In this document: piece after piece, positions 19,046-28,515 of the stretch | Layout: the number at the start of each line of letters is the position of its first letter | How positions within the stretch are numbered: position 1 is the first letter of the stretch | Source of the DNA: Chitinophagaceae bacterium | GTDB lineage: Bacteria; Bacteroidota; Bacteroidia; Chitinophagales; Chitinophagaceae | Direction: 5' to 3' | Assembly (NCBI GenBank): GCA_016719815.1 | Contig: JADJYK010000013.1 | Location: 1-64,000, forward strand | DNA: 64,000 nucleotides | The notes under the pieces: generated by a model | Seen by the model: the letters and a program-made list of their open reading frames with translations, nothing else | Databases searched by the model: none | What the model was told of the DNA's origin: nothing | Position numbers and translations under genes: made by a program

Positions 19046-20080
19046 TTATAAAACCTTGATCAGGATTCGCATACTCCACAAAATTACCATTGCACCTACG
19101 GCCACCATCATGGTTCTGGCTGGCAATTTTCCAGCCAGCTTTGCAGCGATAGGAGCAGCGATAACTCCACCAATTAGCAAACCAACAATTACCTGCCAGT
19201 GTGTAATTCCAATCATTGCAAAAAAAGCCATCGCACTTGATAGCGTTACAAAGAATTCACTTAGACTCACACTCCCAATTACATATTGCGGACTTCGCCC
19301 CTTTGCAATTAGGGTACTTGTTACTAATGGTCCCCACCCGCCTCCACCAAAACTGTCCAAAAACCCACCTGCACCGGCCAGCCAACCTGCTCTTTTCACT
19401 TTTTTGCTCTTTCTCTTTTTCTTAAAAGCCTGATACAAAATCCGGAGGCCAAGCAGCATACAATAAGCCGCAAGAAAAGGTTTAACCATTTCTCCATGCT
19501 TTTCACCAACCCACACTAACGCACCAGCTCCAATAATTGCACCGATAACACCTGGTACTACCAACACTTTAAGTAACTTTTTATTTACATTACCAAACTT
19601 GTAATGGCTGTATCCACTGGCTGCACTGCTAAAAATTTCAGCAGTATGTACACTCCCGCTGATAGATGCAGGAGGCACTCCCATACTCATCAGCAAACTG
19701 GTACTGGTTACACCGTAACCCATGCCTACAGCCCCATCTACCAATTGTGCAAAAAAACCGGCAAGAATAAATAGTGCAAATTTATGCCTTACTCCTTCCT
19801 TCACAGAGTCAACAATGTAATTGAAAGATGGTAAATCCATGTAAGGCAAAAGAAAAAACAGAATAATAAGTATCGTAAAACCAACAATTGAAAAAGTAGC
19901 TAGCCTTTTCCATTTTCTTTCATTACGGATATTTTCCGGACCTATAACACCGGGTTCAAGTATTGAATTTTTTGTTACAATATTCTCACTTACCGTCTTC
20001 CCACTGGCAGTTTTTTGATCAGAATATTCATTCGACTCCACAAATAGTTTGCTTTCCTCAGATGCCTTAGTTCTCTTCAT
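19046..20080 (-). CDS. TauE/SafE (DUF81) family membrane permease
   Basis: A polytopic inner-membrane protein of about 344 residues with a charged N-terminal extension and roughly eight TM segments. The paired family motifs are visible: DGAVGMGYGVTSTSLLMSMG in the first half and FLDSFGGGGWGPLVTSTLI in the second. TauE/SafE proteins move sulfite, sulfonates or related anions. ATG 20080, eight bases after the cysN stop, is preferred over an earlier in-frame ATG that overlaps cysN. Placement inside a cys operon supports sulfate or sulfite transport, perhaps as the sulfate importer, since no other sulfate transporter is visible here. Confidence 0.8.
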   Translation of the reverse strand: MKRTKASEESKLFVESNEYSDQKTASGKTVSENIVTKNSILEPGVIGPENIRNERKWKRLATFSIVGFTILIILFFLLPYMDLPSFNYIVDSVKEGVRHKFALFILAGFFAQLVDGAVGMGYGVTSTSLLMSMGVPPASISGSVHTAEIFSSAASGYSHYKFGNVNKKLLKVLVVPGVIGAIIGAGALVWVGEKHGEMVKPFLAAYCMLLGLRILYQAFKKKRKSKKVKRAGWLAGAGGFLDSFGGGGWGPLVTSTLIAKGRSPQYVIGSVSLSEFFVTLSSAMAFFAMIGITHWQVIVGLLIGGVIAAPIAAKLAGKLPARTMMVAVGAMVILWSMRILIKVL

Positions 20081-20087
20081 AAAATCG

Positions 20088-21329
20088 TTATTGCAACAAG
20101 ACTGCGGCAACGGTTGCGTTGCTTGTTTCATCAATTAGTACAGCGCTTCCGTTACAACTAAGCTTTTTATATGGATCATAAACAAGCTCTGTAGCCAGCC
20201 TGATTTTTGCCTTTACCACTTCATTCAACTTCACATCATCTTCTACAGGAAAATGCGCTAAGGAGTTAACGTCAAGTTTATAATCAATCTGTTTTACAAC
20301 TGCCCTAACAATACGGCTGTTGTGCAGTAACAGATATTTATTTCCCTGCAACAATGGTTTTTCGTCCATCCAGCAAAGCAGAGCATCCACCTCGTTATTA
20401 ACAAAAGGAAGATTATTTGAATGAACAATTGTATCTCCCCTGCTGATATCAATATCATTTGTGAGGTGGATCACCGCAGGTTGGGGACAAAAAACCTCGT
20501 CTGCTTCTTTTCCGGCTGTTTCTATTTTTGAGATAGTTGTTTCCTTCTTTTGAGGAAGAATAGTTACACGATCACCCTTTCTGTAAACACCGCTCATAAT
20601 CTTTCCGGCATAACCTCTGTAGTCGTGTAACTCATCGGTTTGCGGACGAATAACATATTGAACCTGGAACCTGCTATCTGTTAAGTTTACATCAGATTCT
20701 ACATGAATTTCCTCCAGTTGTTCAAGTAATGGCTTACCTGTGTACCATTTAATCGTTTCTGATTTATCAACTATATTATCACCCCTTAATGCACTGATTG
20801 GAATGTATGTAACGTCTTTAAGATCTAGTTGCTTTGCCACAACCTCATAATCAGCCACAATTTTATCATAGACTTCTTTTGAGTTGTCTACCAAATCCAT
20901 TTTGTTAATAGCGACAACAACGTGAGGTATACGCAACAATGAACCAATTATAGAATGACGACGGGTTTGCTCAACCACCCCATGTCTTGCATCAATCAAA
21001 ATAATTATCAGGCTAGCGTTTGACGCACCTGTAATCATATTCCTCGTATACTGCACATGACCAGGTGCATCAGCAATAATGAATTTTCTTTTTGGGGTTG
21101 TAAAATAGCGATAAGCCACATCAATAGTAATGCCTTGCTCCCTCTCTGCCCTGAGGCCATCAGTAAGTAATGCTAAATCAACGGAACCATCATCTCTGTT
21201 TTTTGTTGATCGCTCCAATGCCTCTAGCTGGTCAATAAGAATGTTTTTGCTATCATACAGCAACCGGCCAATTAATGTGCTTTTACCATCATCAACACTG
21301 CCTGCTGTTATAAACCGTAGTAAGTCCAT
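20088..21329 (-). CDS. cysN: sulfate adenylyltransferase subunit 1 (GTPase)
   Basis: CysN is the GTPase that drives the CysD reaction making adenosine 5'-phosphosulfate from ATP and sulfate. The G1 loop is AGSVDDGKST, G3 is DAPGHVQYTRNM and G4 is NKMDLVD, all as in EF-Tu-like CysN. Length is 413 residues, without a fused CysC kinase domain. The start at ATG 21329 (MDLLRFITAG) is chosen over a TTG four codons upstream. It follows cysD by 23 bases. The frame is intact. Confidence 0.95.
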   Translation of the reverse strand: MDLLRFITAGSVDDGKSTLIGRLLYDSKNILIDQLEALERSTKNRDDGSVDLALLTDGLRAEREQGITIDVAYRYFTTPKRKFIIADAPGHVQYTRNMITGASNASLIIILIDARHGVVEQTRRHSIIGSLLRIPHVVVAINKMDLVDNSKEVYDKIVADYEVVAKQLDLKDVTYIPISALRGDNIVDKSETIKWYTGKPLLEQLEEIHVESDVNLTDSRFQVQYVIRPQTDELHDYRGYAGKIMSGVYRKGDRVTILPQKKETTISKIETAGKEADEVFCPQPAVIHLTNDIDISRGDTIVHSNNLPFVNNEVDALLCWMDEKPLLQGNKYLLLHNSRIVRAVVKQIDYKLDVNSLAHFPVEDDVKLNEVVKAKIRLATELVYDPYKKLSCNGSAVLIDETSNATVAAVLLQ

Positions 21330-21352
21330 AATAATTATCAAAAGTTAGCCAA

Positions 21353-22273
21353 TCAAAAATATCCATCCTTTTTTCTGTCTTCCATTGCCGCCTCAGTAAC
21401 TTTATCATCTATTCTCGTTTCGCCTCTCTCACTAATTCTTGTTGCGATAATTTCATTTACAACCTCATCAAGAGTTGATGCGTATGATTCAACAGCTGCG
21501 GTGCAGGTCATATCACCTACTGTGCGATACCTTACACTTTTTAAAGCTATAATATCACCTTCGGATGGTCTTACAAATTCACTGGTTGCTATCAGCTGAC
21601 CTTCATGCTCAATCACTTCCCTTTTATGAGCAAAATAGATGGATGGGAGAGGAATTCTTTCACTTCTTATATAATTCCAAATGTCCAGCTCGGTCCAGTT
21701 ACTGATAGGGAAAACTCTTACATTTTCACCTTTGTGAATTCGTCCGTTATAAATATTCCACAATTCAGGCCGCTGCAACTTTGGGTTCCATTGGCCAAAC
21801 TCATCCCTAACAGAGAATATCCGCTCTTTTGCCCTGGCCTTTTCTTCATCACGCCGTCCACCGCCAATACATGCATCAAACTCAAATTCTTCAATAGTGT
21901 CAAGCAGTGTATAGGTCTGCAACCAGTTTCTGCTTGGAAATTTTCCTTTTGGTTCAGTAAGCCTGCGCTGTTTAATCGTATCCTCCACTTTCCTCACAAT
22001 CAGTTCTGCACCTATTTCTTCAACTAATTTATCCCTAAATGCTAATGCCTCAGGAAAATTATGGCCTGTATCTATATGTACTAACGGAAAAGGAAACTTA
22101 CCGGGAGCAAAAGCTTTCAATGCAAGGTGTACCAATGTAATAGAATCTTTCCCGCCGCTAAACAACAAAGCAGGCCTCTCAAATTGTCCTGCAACTTCAC
22201 GGAATATATGTATGCTTTCCGCTTCCAGTTGCTCCATATAATTTAACCGATGTAAACTCATACCCTCTTCCAT
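21353..22273 (-). CDS. cysD: sulfate adenylyltransferase subunit 2
   Basis: CysD is the catalytic ATP sulfurylase subunit, of the PP-loop ATPase family. The PP-loop is LFSGGKDSITL; the GGGRRDEEKARAKER motif and RPSEGDIIALKSVRYRTVG are characteristic. Length is 306 residues and the frame is intact. It starts 3 bases after the cysH stop and leads into cysN, so the three genes form one operon. Confidence 0.95.
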   Translation of the reverse strand: MEEGMSLHRLNYMEQLEAESIHIFREVAGQFERPALLFSGGKDSITLVHLALKAFAPGKFPFPLVHIDTGHNFPEALAFRDKLVEEIGAELIVRKVEDTIKQRRLTEPKGKFPSRNWLQTYTLLDTIEEFEFDACIGGGRRDEEKARAKERIFSVRDEFGQWNPKLQRPELWNIYNGRIHKGENVRVFPISNWTELDIWNYIRSERIPLPSIYFAHKREVIEHEGQLIATSEFVRPSEGDIIALKSVRYRTVGDMTCTAAVESYASTLDEVVNEIIATRISERGETRIDDKVTEAAMEDRKKDGYF

Positions 22274-22276
22274 TCT

Positions 22277-22992
22277 TTATTTCAAATTATTTATTTTATT
22301 CCCAGAATGCAAACCACATTCTTTTTTTGACATTTCCCACCACCATCTGCCGGCCCTTGCATCTTCTCCCTGCTCTATTGCACGGGTACACGGAGCACAT
22401 CCTATGCTTATAAAGCCCTTATCATGCAAAGGATTATAAGGAACATTATGATCCCTTAAATAAGCAATCATTTCTTCATTACTCCAATTGATAAGTGGAT
22501 TAAATTTATACAATTGCTTTGTCTCATCCCACTCTATCATTGGCATTCTTTTCCTGTTTTCGCTTTGTTCAGCCCTTAATCCGGTTATCCAGACTTTTGC
22601 ACCGTTTAGTGCCCTGTTCAAAGGTTTTACTTTTCTGATATAACAACATTCTTTCCTGTTTTCAACTGACTCATAAAATGAATTGATACCTTTTTCTGTA
22701 ACAAATACTTCAACGTCCGCAGGCGAAGGGAAATAGACCTTCAGGCTTGTTTTATAACGGGCATTGGTTCTTTCCATCAGCTCATATGTTTCATAAAATA
22801 GCCTGCCAGTATCTAAAGTAAAATTTTAATGCTGATGCCATTTGTAAAAATGGCATCAGTTATCACCTGATCTTCCTGACCTAATGATGAAGAAAACACA
22901 ACCTGACCGGGAAATCTTTCTGCTACCAGCCTAAGAGATTCATTCAATCCTTTTGACTGTAATTCAAGTATTTCAGCATTAGTCAACTGCAT
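22277..22992 (-). CDS. cysH: assimilatory adenylylsulfate (APS) reductase (frameshifted)
   Basis: It reduces APS to sulfite. The product has the two Cys pairs that bind the [4Fe-4S] cluster of APS-type reductases (ECCYIRK and GCAPCTR) and the C-terminal catalytic KECGLHSG. This explains why no APS kinase (cysC) is needed in the operon. The frame breaks in the A run 22820-22823: one more A restores IKIFTLDTGRLFYETYELMER. Length is about 238 residues from ATG 22992. It is the first gene of the unit and is preceded by a -7 box at 23045. Confidence 0.85.
22832..22859. repeat. 12-bp perfect inverted repeat inside cysH
   Basis: CTGATGCCATTT and AAATGGCATCAG flank a 4-base loop within the cysH coding region (DAIFTNGIS). 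It could form a hairpin in the mRNA about 45 codons after the start, or be a chance result of codon choice. Confidence 0.4.
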
Positions 22993-23044
22993 ATTCTAAT
23001 AATTCATTTTCCTGACCTTTCAATATTTCGATTTAAAACTGCGG

Positions 23045-23052
23045 CAAAAGTA
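23045..23052 (-). promoter_or_regulatory. -7 promoter box of the cysH operon
   Basis: CAAAAGTA on the plus strand reads TACTTTTG on the minus strand, an exact TAnnTTTG match 52 bases upstream of the cysH ATG. Confidence 0.55.
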
Positions 23053-23138
23053 AAGTAAAAACAAGAACCCTACAAGACAGATAGACTATTGTATTTGAGC
23101 CGCTAAGTAACAATTATCGGCTATAAAAAAAAATGATT

Positions 23139-23546
23139 TCACACAACAAGATCCCTCAGAGTCCGGTTTTCCACAACTTTTAACGTGGCGTCCCTTACTT
23201 CAACCATCAAATCATGTAAACCACATTGCTTTTCGTCACAATTTTTACAACGTTCATAAAAATAGAGACTTACACATGGCAACATAGCGATTGGACCATT
23301 TACCAGGCGAATAATTGTTGCAACTTTTACTTTCCCAGGTGATTTTTTAAGAAAATAGCCCCCCCCCTTCCCTTTTTTGCTTTCCAATATACCCGCATTC
23401 TTTAATTCGAGCAGTATGTTCTCCAAAAACTTTAATGGAATTTTCTTTTTTTTTGCTATTTCAGAAATTAGTACGGGCCCATGCTTGTATTTTTCTGTTC
23501 AATATTCCAGTGCCTTAAAAGCATATTGTGATTTTTTTGAAAGCAT
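23139..23546 (-). CDS. Rrf2-family transcriptional regulator (frameshifted)
   Basis: A winged-helix Rrf2 regulator: MLSKKSQYAFKALEYL at the N-terminus, the GKGGGYFL wing, and a C-terminal Cys cluster of the form C-X8-C-X2-C-X4-C (LPCVSLYF..RCKNCDEKQC) that could bind an Fe-S cluster. The frame breaks at AA 23501-23502; one more A restores EYLTEKYKHGPVLISEIA. Length is about 135 residues from ATG 23546. It lies between the OsmC gene and the cys operon on the same strand, so control of sulfur assimilation, as by CymR, is likely but inferred. Confidence 0.75.
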
Positions 23547-23559
23547 ATAATTTATTTCA

Positions 23560-23949
23560 CTATATCCAGTTTATAACTAATTGATGAATTTTACGTAACA
23601 TCGCCGCTACACCGCAATATTTATCCAAAGATAATTCAATCGCCTTTTTCACCTTATCCTCATTCTCTTGTATTGTTGCTATCCGGTAAGTAATGATAAT
23701 TTCTTTGTAAACTTTGGGATGTTCGTCTGTTTGTTCTGCTTCTACCTCAATTTCAAATGAAGAAAACATTACCCGCATTTTTTCTAAAATATCCACCACA
23801 TCAATACCCGTACAACCGGCTAGTCCGGACAGCAGCAAAGCTTTGGGACCAAATCCATTTATCCTGTTACCGTCAAGCTCAATGGTATTTTCTTCCATTT
23901 CACTGATGAATTCATGCTCCCTTTTCCAACGGGTTACAGTTTTTGTCAT
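23560..23949 (-). CDS. OsmC-family protein
   Basis: A 129-residue OsmC/Ohr-fold protein with the two family cysteines in LAGCTGIDV and DKYCGVAAML. Classical members reduce organic hydroperoxides; many others have unknown redox or sulfur-related roles. Its ATG overlaps the stop of the CDF transporter gene by four bases and it ends 13 bases before the Rrf2 start, so the three are an operon. The frame is intact. Confidence 0.8.
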   Translation of the reverse strand: MTKTVTRWKREHEFISEMEENTIELDGNRINGFGPKALLLSGLAGCTGIDVVDILEKMRVMFSSFEIEVEAEQTDEHPKVYKEIIITYRIATIQENEDKVKKAIELSLDKYCGVAAMLRKIHQLVINWI

Positions 23950-24944
23950 GCTTGTGCTTTTAGTTGATGCATTTTATTGCTAGATATATTTTCCAGCGTC
24001 CATGGCACTTGTTGTTCAAAATTATGCTGTCTTCTCTTACAATTTTCTTTGTCACATATTCTGCAGGAAAAAGTCAGACAACCGTCGGAATGAACAAACA
24101 ACTCCAGCGATTCACCAAAATCGCTCCGGATCAGTTCAGCTAAAATGTCAATTTCAATGTGAGCTTCATGAATATTCATATACCAGGGAACAGTCAGGTG
24201 GCAATCGACATGAAGTACACTTCCATATTTTATTACTCTCAAATTATGCAAATCGATCCAGTTTTCCCGCCGGTTAGCATTAATCACAGTTATCATTTTG
24301 GTAAGTAAATGCACATCCGCCTCATCCATTATTCCTGCTATTGATTTGCGAACAATTTTATAGCCTGTAACAACTATTACTAATCCAAAAATGATTGCGA
24401 CGGTACTGTCAATCCATTTATAACCCGTTACTAAAAGTAATACCAGTCCAGCCACAATTCCCAAGGTGGAATATGTATCACTTTGCAGGTGCTTTCCGCT
24501 TGCCTGCAAAGCAAGCGAATTATTCTTTTTACCAATTTGCAGACAAAAAAATCCAACAAAATAGTTTACAACTGCCGTTGCTGCCACTAGCCATATACCG
24601 TAATCAATTCGTCGTATTTCAGCAGGATAAATCAATTGCATTACAGCTTTATAAAGAATTACAGCTCCGGCACTGCCTATAAGTGTGCCTTCTATTGCAG
24701 CTGATAAAAATTCTGCCTTCCCATGTCCGTAAGGATGATCCCAATCGCTTGGTTTAGCAGCTACATACAAACTATACAGCCCAATAAAGCCAGCGACAAC
24801 ATTTACAATACTCTCAAGGGCGTCAGTTAAAATTGCTACTGACCCTGTAGAATAATATGCAATAAATTTAACTGCAAGCAACCCAACTGATACAGCTGCT
24901 ACCCATTTCTGTACATTAAGATTCTGTTTCTCCGGCTTCAACAC
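23946..24944 (-). CDS. cation diffusion facilitator transporter with Cys-rich tail
   Basis: A CDF-family metal/proton antiporter of 332 residues. TM2 carries TDALESIVN and is followed by the HPYGHGKAE loop; TM5 carries the second metal motif (SDTYST). The C-terminal domain has an unusual extension with SCRICDKENCKRRQH, four closely spaced Cys or His candidates for metal binding or sensing. Zinc, iron or manganese export is typical for the family; the exact metal is not clear. It starts the CDF-OsmC-Rrf2 operon and follows a lipoprotein gene by 9 bases. Confidence 0.85.
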   Translation of the reverse strand: MLKPEKQNLNVQKWVAAVSVGLLAVKFIAYYSTGSVAILTDALESIVNVVAGFIGLYSLYVAAKPSDWDHPYGHGKAEFLSAAIEGTLIGSAGAVILYKAVMQLIYPAEIRRIDYGIWLVAATAVVNYFVGFFCLQIGKKNNSLALQASGKHLQSDTYSTLGIVAGLVLLLVTGYKWIDSTVAIIFGLVIVVTGYKIVRKSIAGIMDEADVHLLTKMITVINANRRENWIDLHNLRVIKYGSVLHVDCHLTVPWYMNIHEAHIEIDILAELIRSDFGESLELFVHSDGCLTFSCRICDKENCKRRQHNFEQQVPWTLENISSNKMHQLKAQA

Positions 24945-24953
24945 AAAAAGTTT

Positions 24954-25742
24954 TTATTTCCCAATTACTTCTTTCACATACTTCATCCATTCATGTTTTG
25001 CAAAGGAAAGAAATTCGGGGGGGGCAGATGCAAATTCTTTTTCTGTTTCATATCGGCCATAACTTTGCAGTATCTGTTCAAATTCGTCTTGCTTTTTTGG
25101 TGTTTTTTCGAGGTTTGCATCACTTTCTGTTACTGTAAACCTGTCTTCATCACTTGCTTTTAACCACATTAGTCCACGTAATGAATATTTTGATTCACCT
25201 TCATGCATTATCAGTTTCATATAAGCAGGAGAAACATCACTACGGCATGCCACTTTATACTGAACCTTCGTTTCGGCCAGGTAATCAGCATCAAGATCGG
25301 TTATAGTAGCTGCATCCTTTATAAACTCACAGGTATTATCATAAGCACAACTTTTCTCCGCATCTTCAGCTTTCCATACAAGTTCGTATTTATCTCCTGC
25401 CTTTCTGTAATGATATGCATTCAACTCAGTTGTAAAACAAGGTTCGTCCATTTGGGGGTAATCGCACTTGACCTTGTAGGGTGCAACGATTGATGTAATA
25501 AGATAATTCTCCCCGGTTTTATCCTCCCATTTCCAAACTTCTTCTGCCTTACCTTTTATTGTTATTGAGGCCGGAATGTCTGCCACAGCTAATTTAACCG
25601 GCTCAACTTTTTGCATTGTAACTGCATCTGCAGCTTTGTTGTTATTTACTGAATCGGCAGCAGCTGAATGATTGTTTTTTGAATTATTGTTGCAGGCCAT
25701 TACTACAAACAGGAATGCAAAAAACAAGGAAAGGGATTTCAT
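24954..25742 (-). CDS. predicted lipoprotein, function unknown
   Basis: ATG 25742 gives a lipoprotein signal peptide, MKSLSLFFAFLFVVMACNN, with the lipobox Cys at about residue 17, followed by an Asn/Ser/Ala-rich linker and a 220-residue soluble domain with Cys residues in VKCDYPQMDEPCF, KSCAYDNTCEF and VACRSD. I do not recognise the family. It stands between an LptF/G-like gene and the CDF transporter, 9 bases from the latter, so it may be the first gene of that operon. Longer in-frame starts would destroy the signal peptide. The frame is intact. Confidence 0.65.
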   Translation of the reverse strand: MKSLSLFFAFLFVVMACNNNSKNNHSAAADSVNNNKAADAVTMQKVEPVKLAVADIPASITIKGKAEEVWKWEDKTGENYLITSIVAPYKVKCDYPQMDEPCFTTELNAYHYRKAGDKYELVWKAEDAEKSCAYDNTCEFIKDAATITDLDADYLAETKVQYKVACRSDVSPAYMKLIMHEGESKYSLRGLMWLKASDEDRFTVTESDANLEKTPKKQDEFEQILQSYGRYETEKEFASAPPEFLSFAKHEWMKYVKEVIGK

Positions 25743-25769
25743 ATAGTGCATTTTAGCGCTGCCAATATA

Positions 25770-25777
25770 CAAAAATA
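25770..25777 (-). promoter_or_regulatory. -7 promoter box TATTTTTG (minus strand)
   Basis: CAAAAATA on the plus strand, an exact -7 match 27 bases before the lipoprotein ATG. Confidence 0.55.
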
Positions 25778-25829
25778 AAGTTCTCCCCGCCATGATTGTA
25801 AAAGCATGAATAGTGATTCTTATGCTTCT

Positions 25830-27282
25830 TTATCGGAAAAATTTTAAAAATGAGAAAAAATTCCTTATAGCTGTTAATACACGGGTATAAACTTCTTTAT
25901 TGAAGAGTTGTGAATCTCTCAGGGCTTTATAAGTAAGAAAAAGTCCAATTGGCACTAATACAAATGTAGCCAGCCACATACCAGTAAATGGAGTGAAACT
26001 ATTTTCTTTGGCAAACTTCTCGCCGGTTGTGCTGGAAAAATAAAAAAGCATGAAGAAAATAATTGCAAATATCAGCGGTGTACCCAACCCTCCTTTTCTG
26101 ATAATAGATCCCAAAGGAGCTCCAATCAGAAACAATACCAGGCAGGCAAGAGATAGTGTTATCTTTCTGTGCCATTCAATTTTATGTCTTCTCAAATTTT
26201 TTTTCCGGTCAGCATCAGACTGCAGGAAAGTTTCAATACCAGACTTTATCGTTGACGAAGTGCCCCGAACAGTTTCATTTATTGCAATACGATTTGTATC
26301 AACAAGTAACTCATTAAAATTCCTGACCTTTTCTTTTTGTACGAAAACATTCTTTTTTTCCGTTTGAATTGCTGAATCTGCTTTATCCGAAAACCGGAAA
26401 GCCAAAAACATATCCCGCAGTGTTTGCTTTTCTATCCTTTCATTTTCTTTCTCAAGAGAATCAATAGCTTTCGTAAGCTGCCGCATACTGAACATTCTTT
26501 CATTGTTGCGGTTTACGCTGTCTGCTGTACGGTTGTTAAAACCAAGAGTACTCAGATCAAATTGCTTGTTATATTCTTTAAAGCCAATCCTAATAAACTC
26601 TGTATTTCCTAGTGAGAATGGTTGTCCCCGTTCCTGGTACCGGTATCCATCTTTGAGGTTAAATTCCAGAAAACGCTTATTTTCCGTTACTCTCATAATA
26701 CCGCTCTTTGCAATAATGAAATTATCCTGTAAAGCATTTCCCTGTTCATAAACGATTACATCTTTAATAACACTATCGTTTGCTTCCTTTTTTCCTATTT
26801 TGATGGCAAATCCGGGTATTTTATCGTAAAAAACACCCTCCTTCAAATCAAATGCGGGTTTGGCATAAACTATATCTGACAATAAAGTTCTTGATTTAAG
26901 ATTGGCCACAGGAATAACATAGTTTGCAAACAGAAAAGCTCCGACGCTGATAAAAAAACTAACAATAAATAAAGGCCGCATAAACCTGAGCAAAGAAATT
27001 CCCGCTGATTTGATAGCAACCAACTCAAAACTTTCACCAAGATTTCCAAAAGTCATTAATGAAGAAAGTAATATGGCCAGTGGTAATGCCAAAGGTACAA
27101 GAACAGCTCCCTGGTAAAGAATAAACTCCAGTATTACACCCGGGCCAAGCCCCTTACCGACAAAATCATCAATATACAACCAAAAAAAACTGCATCACCA
27201 GCACCAGCAATGTAATGAAGAAGGTGGCAACAAATGGCCCAATAAAGGCTTTAATAATGAGTTTATCTAATTTTTTGAACAC
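25830..27282 (-). CDS. LptF/LptG (YjgP/YjgQ) family permease (frameshifted)
   Basis: An inner-membrane subunit of the lipopolysaccharide export ABC transporter. Three N-terminal TM segments, a large periplasmic domain and three C-terminal TM segments are visible; GAPLGSIIRKGG is the typical loop between TM4 and TM5. The long Lys/Glu-rich insertion in the periplasmic part makes it about 483 residues. The frame breaks in the A run 27182-27189, one base too long; correcting it joins FVATFFITLLVLVMQFFW to LYIDDFVGKGLG. The likely start is GTG 27282, just behind a -7 box. A second, shorter family member lies at 62357. Confidence 0.8.
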
Positions 27283-27304
27283 TTATCTTTAATTAAGAAT
27301 CAGG

Positions 27305-27312
27305 CAAAAATA
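27305..27312 (-). promoter_or_regulatory. -7 promoter box TATTTTTG (minus strand)
   Basis: CAAAAATA on the plus strand, 22 bases before the probable GTG start of the LptF/G-like gene. Confidence 0.55.
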
Positions 27313-27837
27313 AGGCTTTCGCAAAAGGAGATGTAACTGGTTATTAATCTGGATTTTATTTTAACAAAGAATGCTGTTTTGGAGAATGCTGTTTCCCTTC
27401 TGGTAAACCTCCGGGAAAACTAATAAACAATACTTCAGATAAATTCCGGTATGCTGCCTAAAGAGATCATCAAATCATCATAGAAAATAACAAAAAGCGA
27501 AAGTATTCTGGCCATACGTACTATGTTCTGGTAGGGAAATCTTTTCAGCATCAGACTTCACCTCTTTGGCGAATATTAGGAAGATATGTAAAAAAAAATG
27601 GAAAATCATTCAACCTTATCAGCCGGTTTCCACTTTTGCATACATGAGGAAGAATGGCACCATCATTTCAGCCCTGCTAGCTACATTTTGTTTAACAAAA
27701 TGACAAAAATTGTTTTGAAACTGGCATCAAAAAAAATGGCTTGTTAAACTGGCTGCAAATTTCCCCCTTACTAAATGGAAAAATGTACTGAACAGTATAC
27801 CAGTGTTTTATTTACAACGATGTGAAATGATTACCGA
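27313..27837. other. 525-base gap with one doubtful small frame
   Basis: No recognised gene. The only open frame of interest is 27598-27747 on the plus strand (49 codons), whose product contains FHFCIHEEEWHHHFSP, unusually rich in His, Glu and Cys. It starts after a long A run and has no clear promoter or ribosome site, so I do not call it a gene. Confidence 0.3.
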
Positions 27838-28215
27838 TTAATTACCAAGGCGGTGAAACAGTTCCTTCACCTGGTAATCCCATAGCATGCTTTGATCCTT
27901 TATTTCTTTTTTTTCTGCAAAGTCTTTAATCACCAGAATAGTCTGATTGGTGATTTCTGATTTTTGAATACGGAATTCAGAATACTCTTCCTTGGGTGAA
28001 GTTAGCCAGCGAAAGCGGATAAATTTATCCTGTTCGCTATCCATTAATTCGGCCTTTTCATAAGCGCCGTTCCATCCGAAATAAAAGATGTTATCTCTTT
28101 CATCAACTTTATCGGCAAACCATTCTCCCAATCCTGCAGGGGTGGAAAGAAATTCATATAAAATTGCAGGCGAGCAACGTACCGGAAATTCTAACGTATA
28201 TAATTGTTTACTCAT
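27838..28215 (-). CDS. START-like domain protein (SRPBCC superfamily)
   Basis: A 125-residue protein resembling the AHSA1/START-like group: LEFPVRCSPAILYEFLSTPAGLGEWFADKV is the typical first helix and hairpin (shown in parts here: SPAILYEFLSTP, GLGEWFADKV). Bacteroidota commonly encode this short protein near the sigma factor gene. The function is unknown; lipid or small hydrophobic ligand binding is typical of the fold. The frame is intact. Confidence 0.7.
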   Translation of the reverse strand: MSKQLYTLEFPVRCSPAILYEFLSTPAGLGEWFADKVDERDNIFYFGWNGAYEKAELMDSEQDKFIRFRWLTSPKEEYSEFRIQKSEITNQTILVIKDFAEKKEIKDQSMLWDYQVKELFHRLGN

Positions 28216-28443
28216 TCTTAACTCTCCAAATATTCGTAGTGATGGCGCAATAATAGAAAATAAATCATTGCGGCAAAATATTTTATGTGAATATTTTCCC
28301 CATTTGGCAAATTAATAGTGTGTAACCTGAAATAAACAAATCCAAAAAACGTTAATAAGAAGTGAATATTTTTGGCTTTTATTGCCAATTTGCTTAAATT
28401 GCTCTGAGGTTTAGTTCAAAATGAGGTAAAAAAGCCAAAGAAG

Positions 28444-28470
28444 TTGGTATTTTTGTATCATAAATACCAA
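28444..28470 (+). promoter_or_regulatory. rpoD promoter with overlapping hairpin
   Basis: The -7 box TATTTTTG occupies 28448-28455. It lies inside an inverted repeat, TTGGTATTT (28444-28452) and AAATACCAA (28462-28470), so the start of the transcript and the promoter share a palindrome. This could be an operator. Confidence 0.5.
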
Positions 28471-28515
28471 AACTGAAAATCGAATCCTTAAAAAAAAGCC
28501 ATCAACCCCATACCT

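Noticed and set aside
21333..21344. TAATAATTATCA upstream of cysN as an FNR-like site
   Set aside because: It lies inside the cysD-cysN operon gap, has one mismatch in the core and no promoter nearby.
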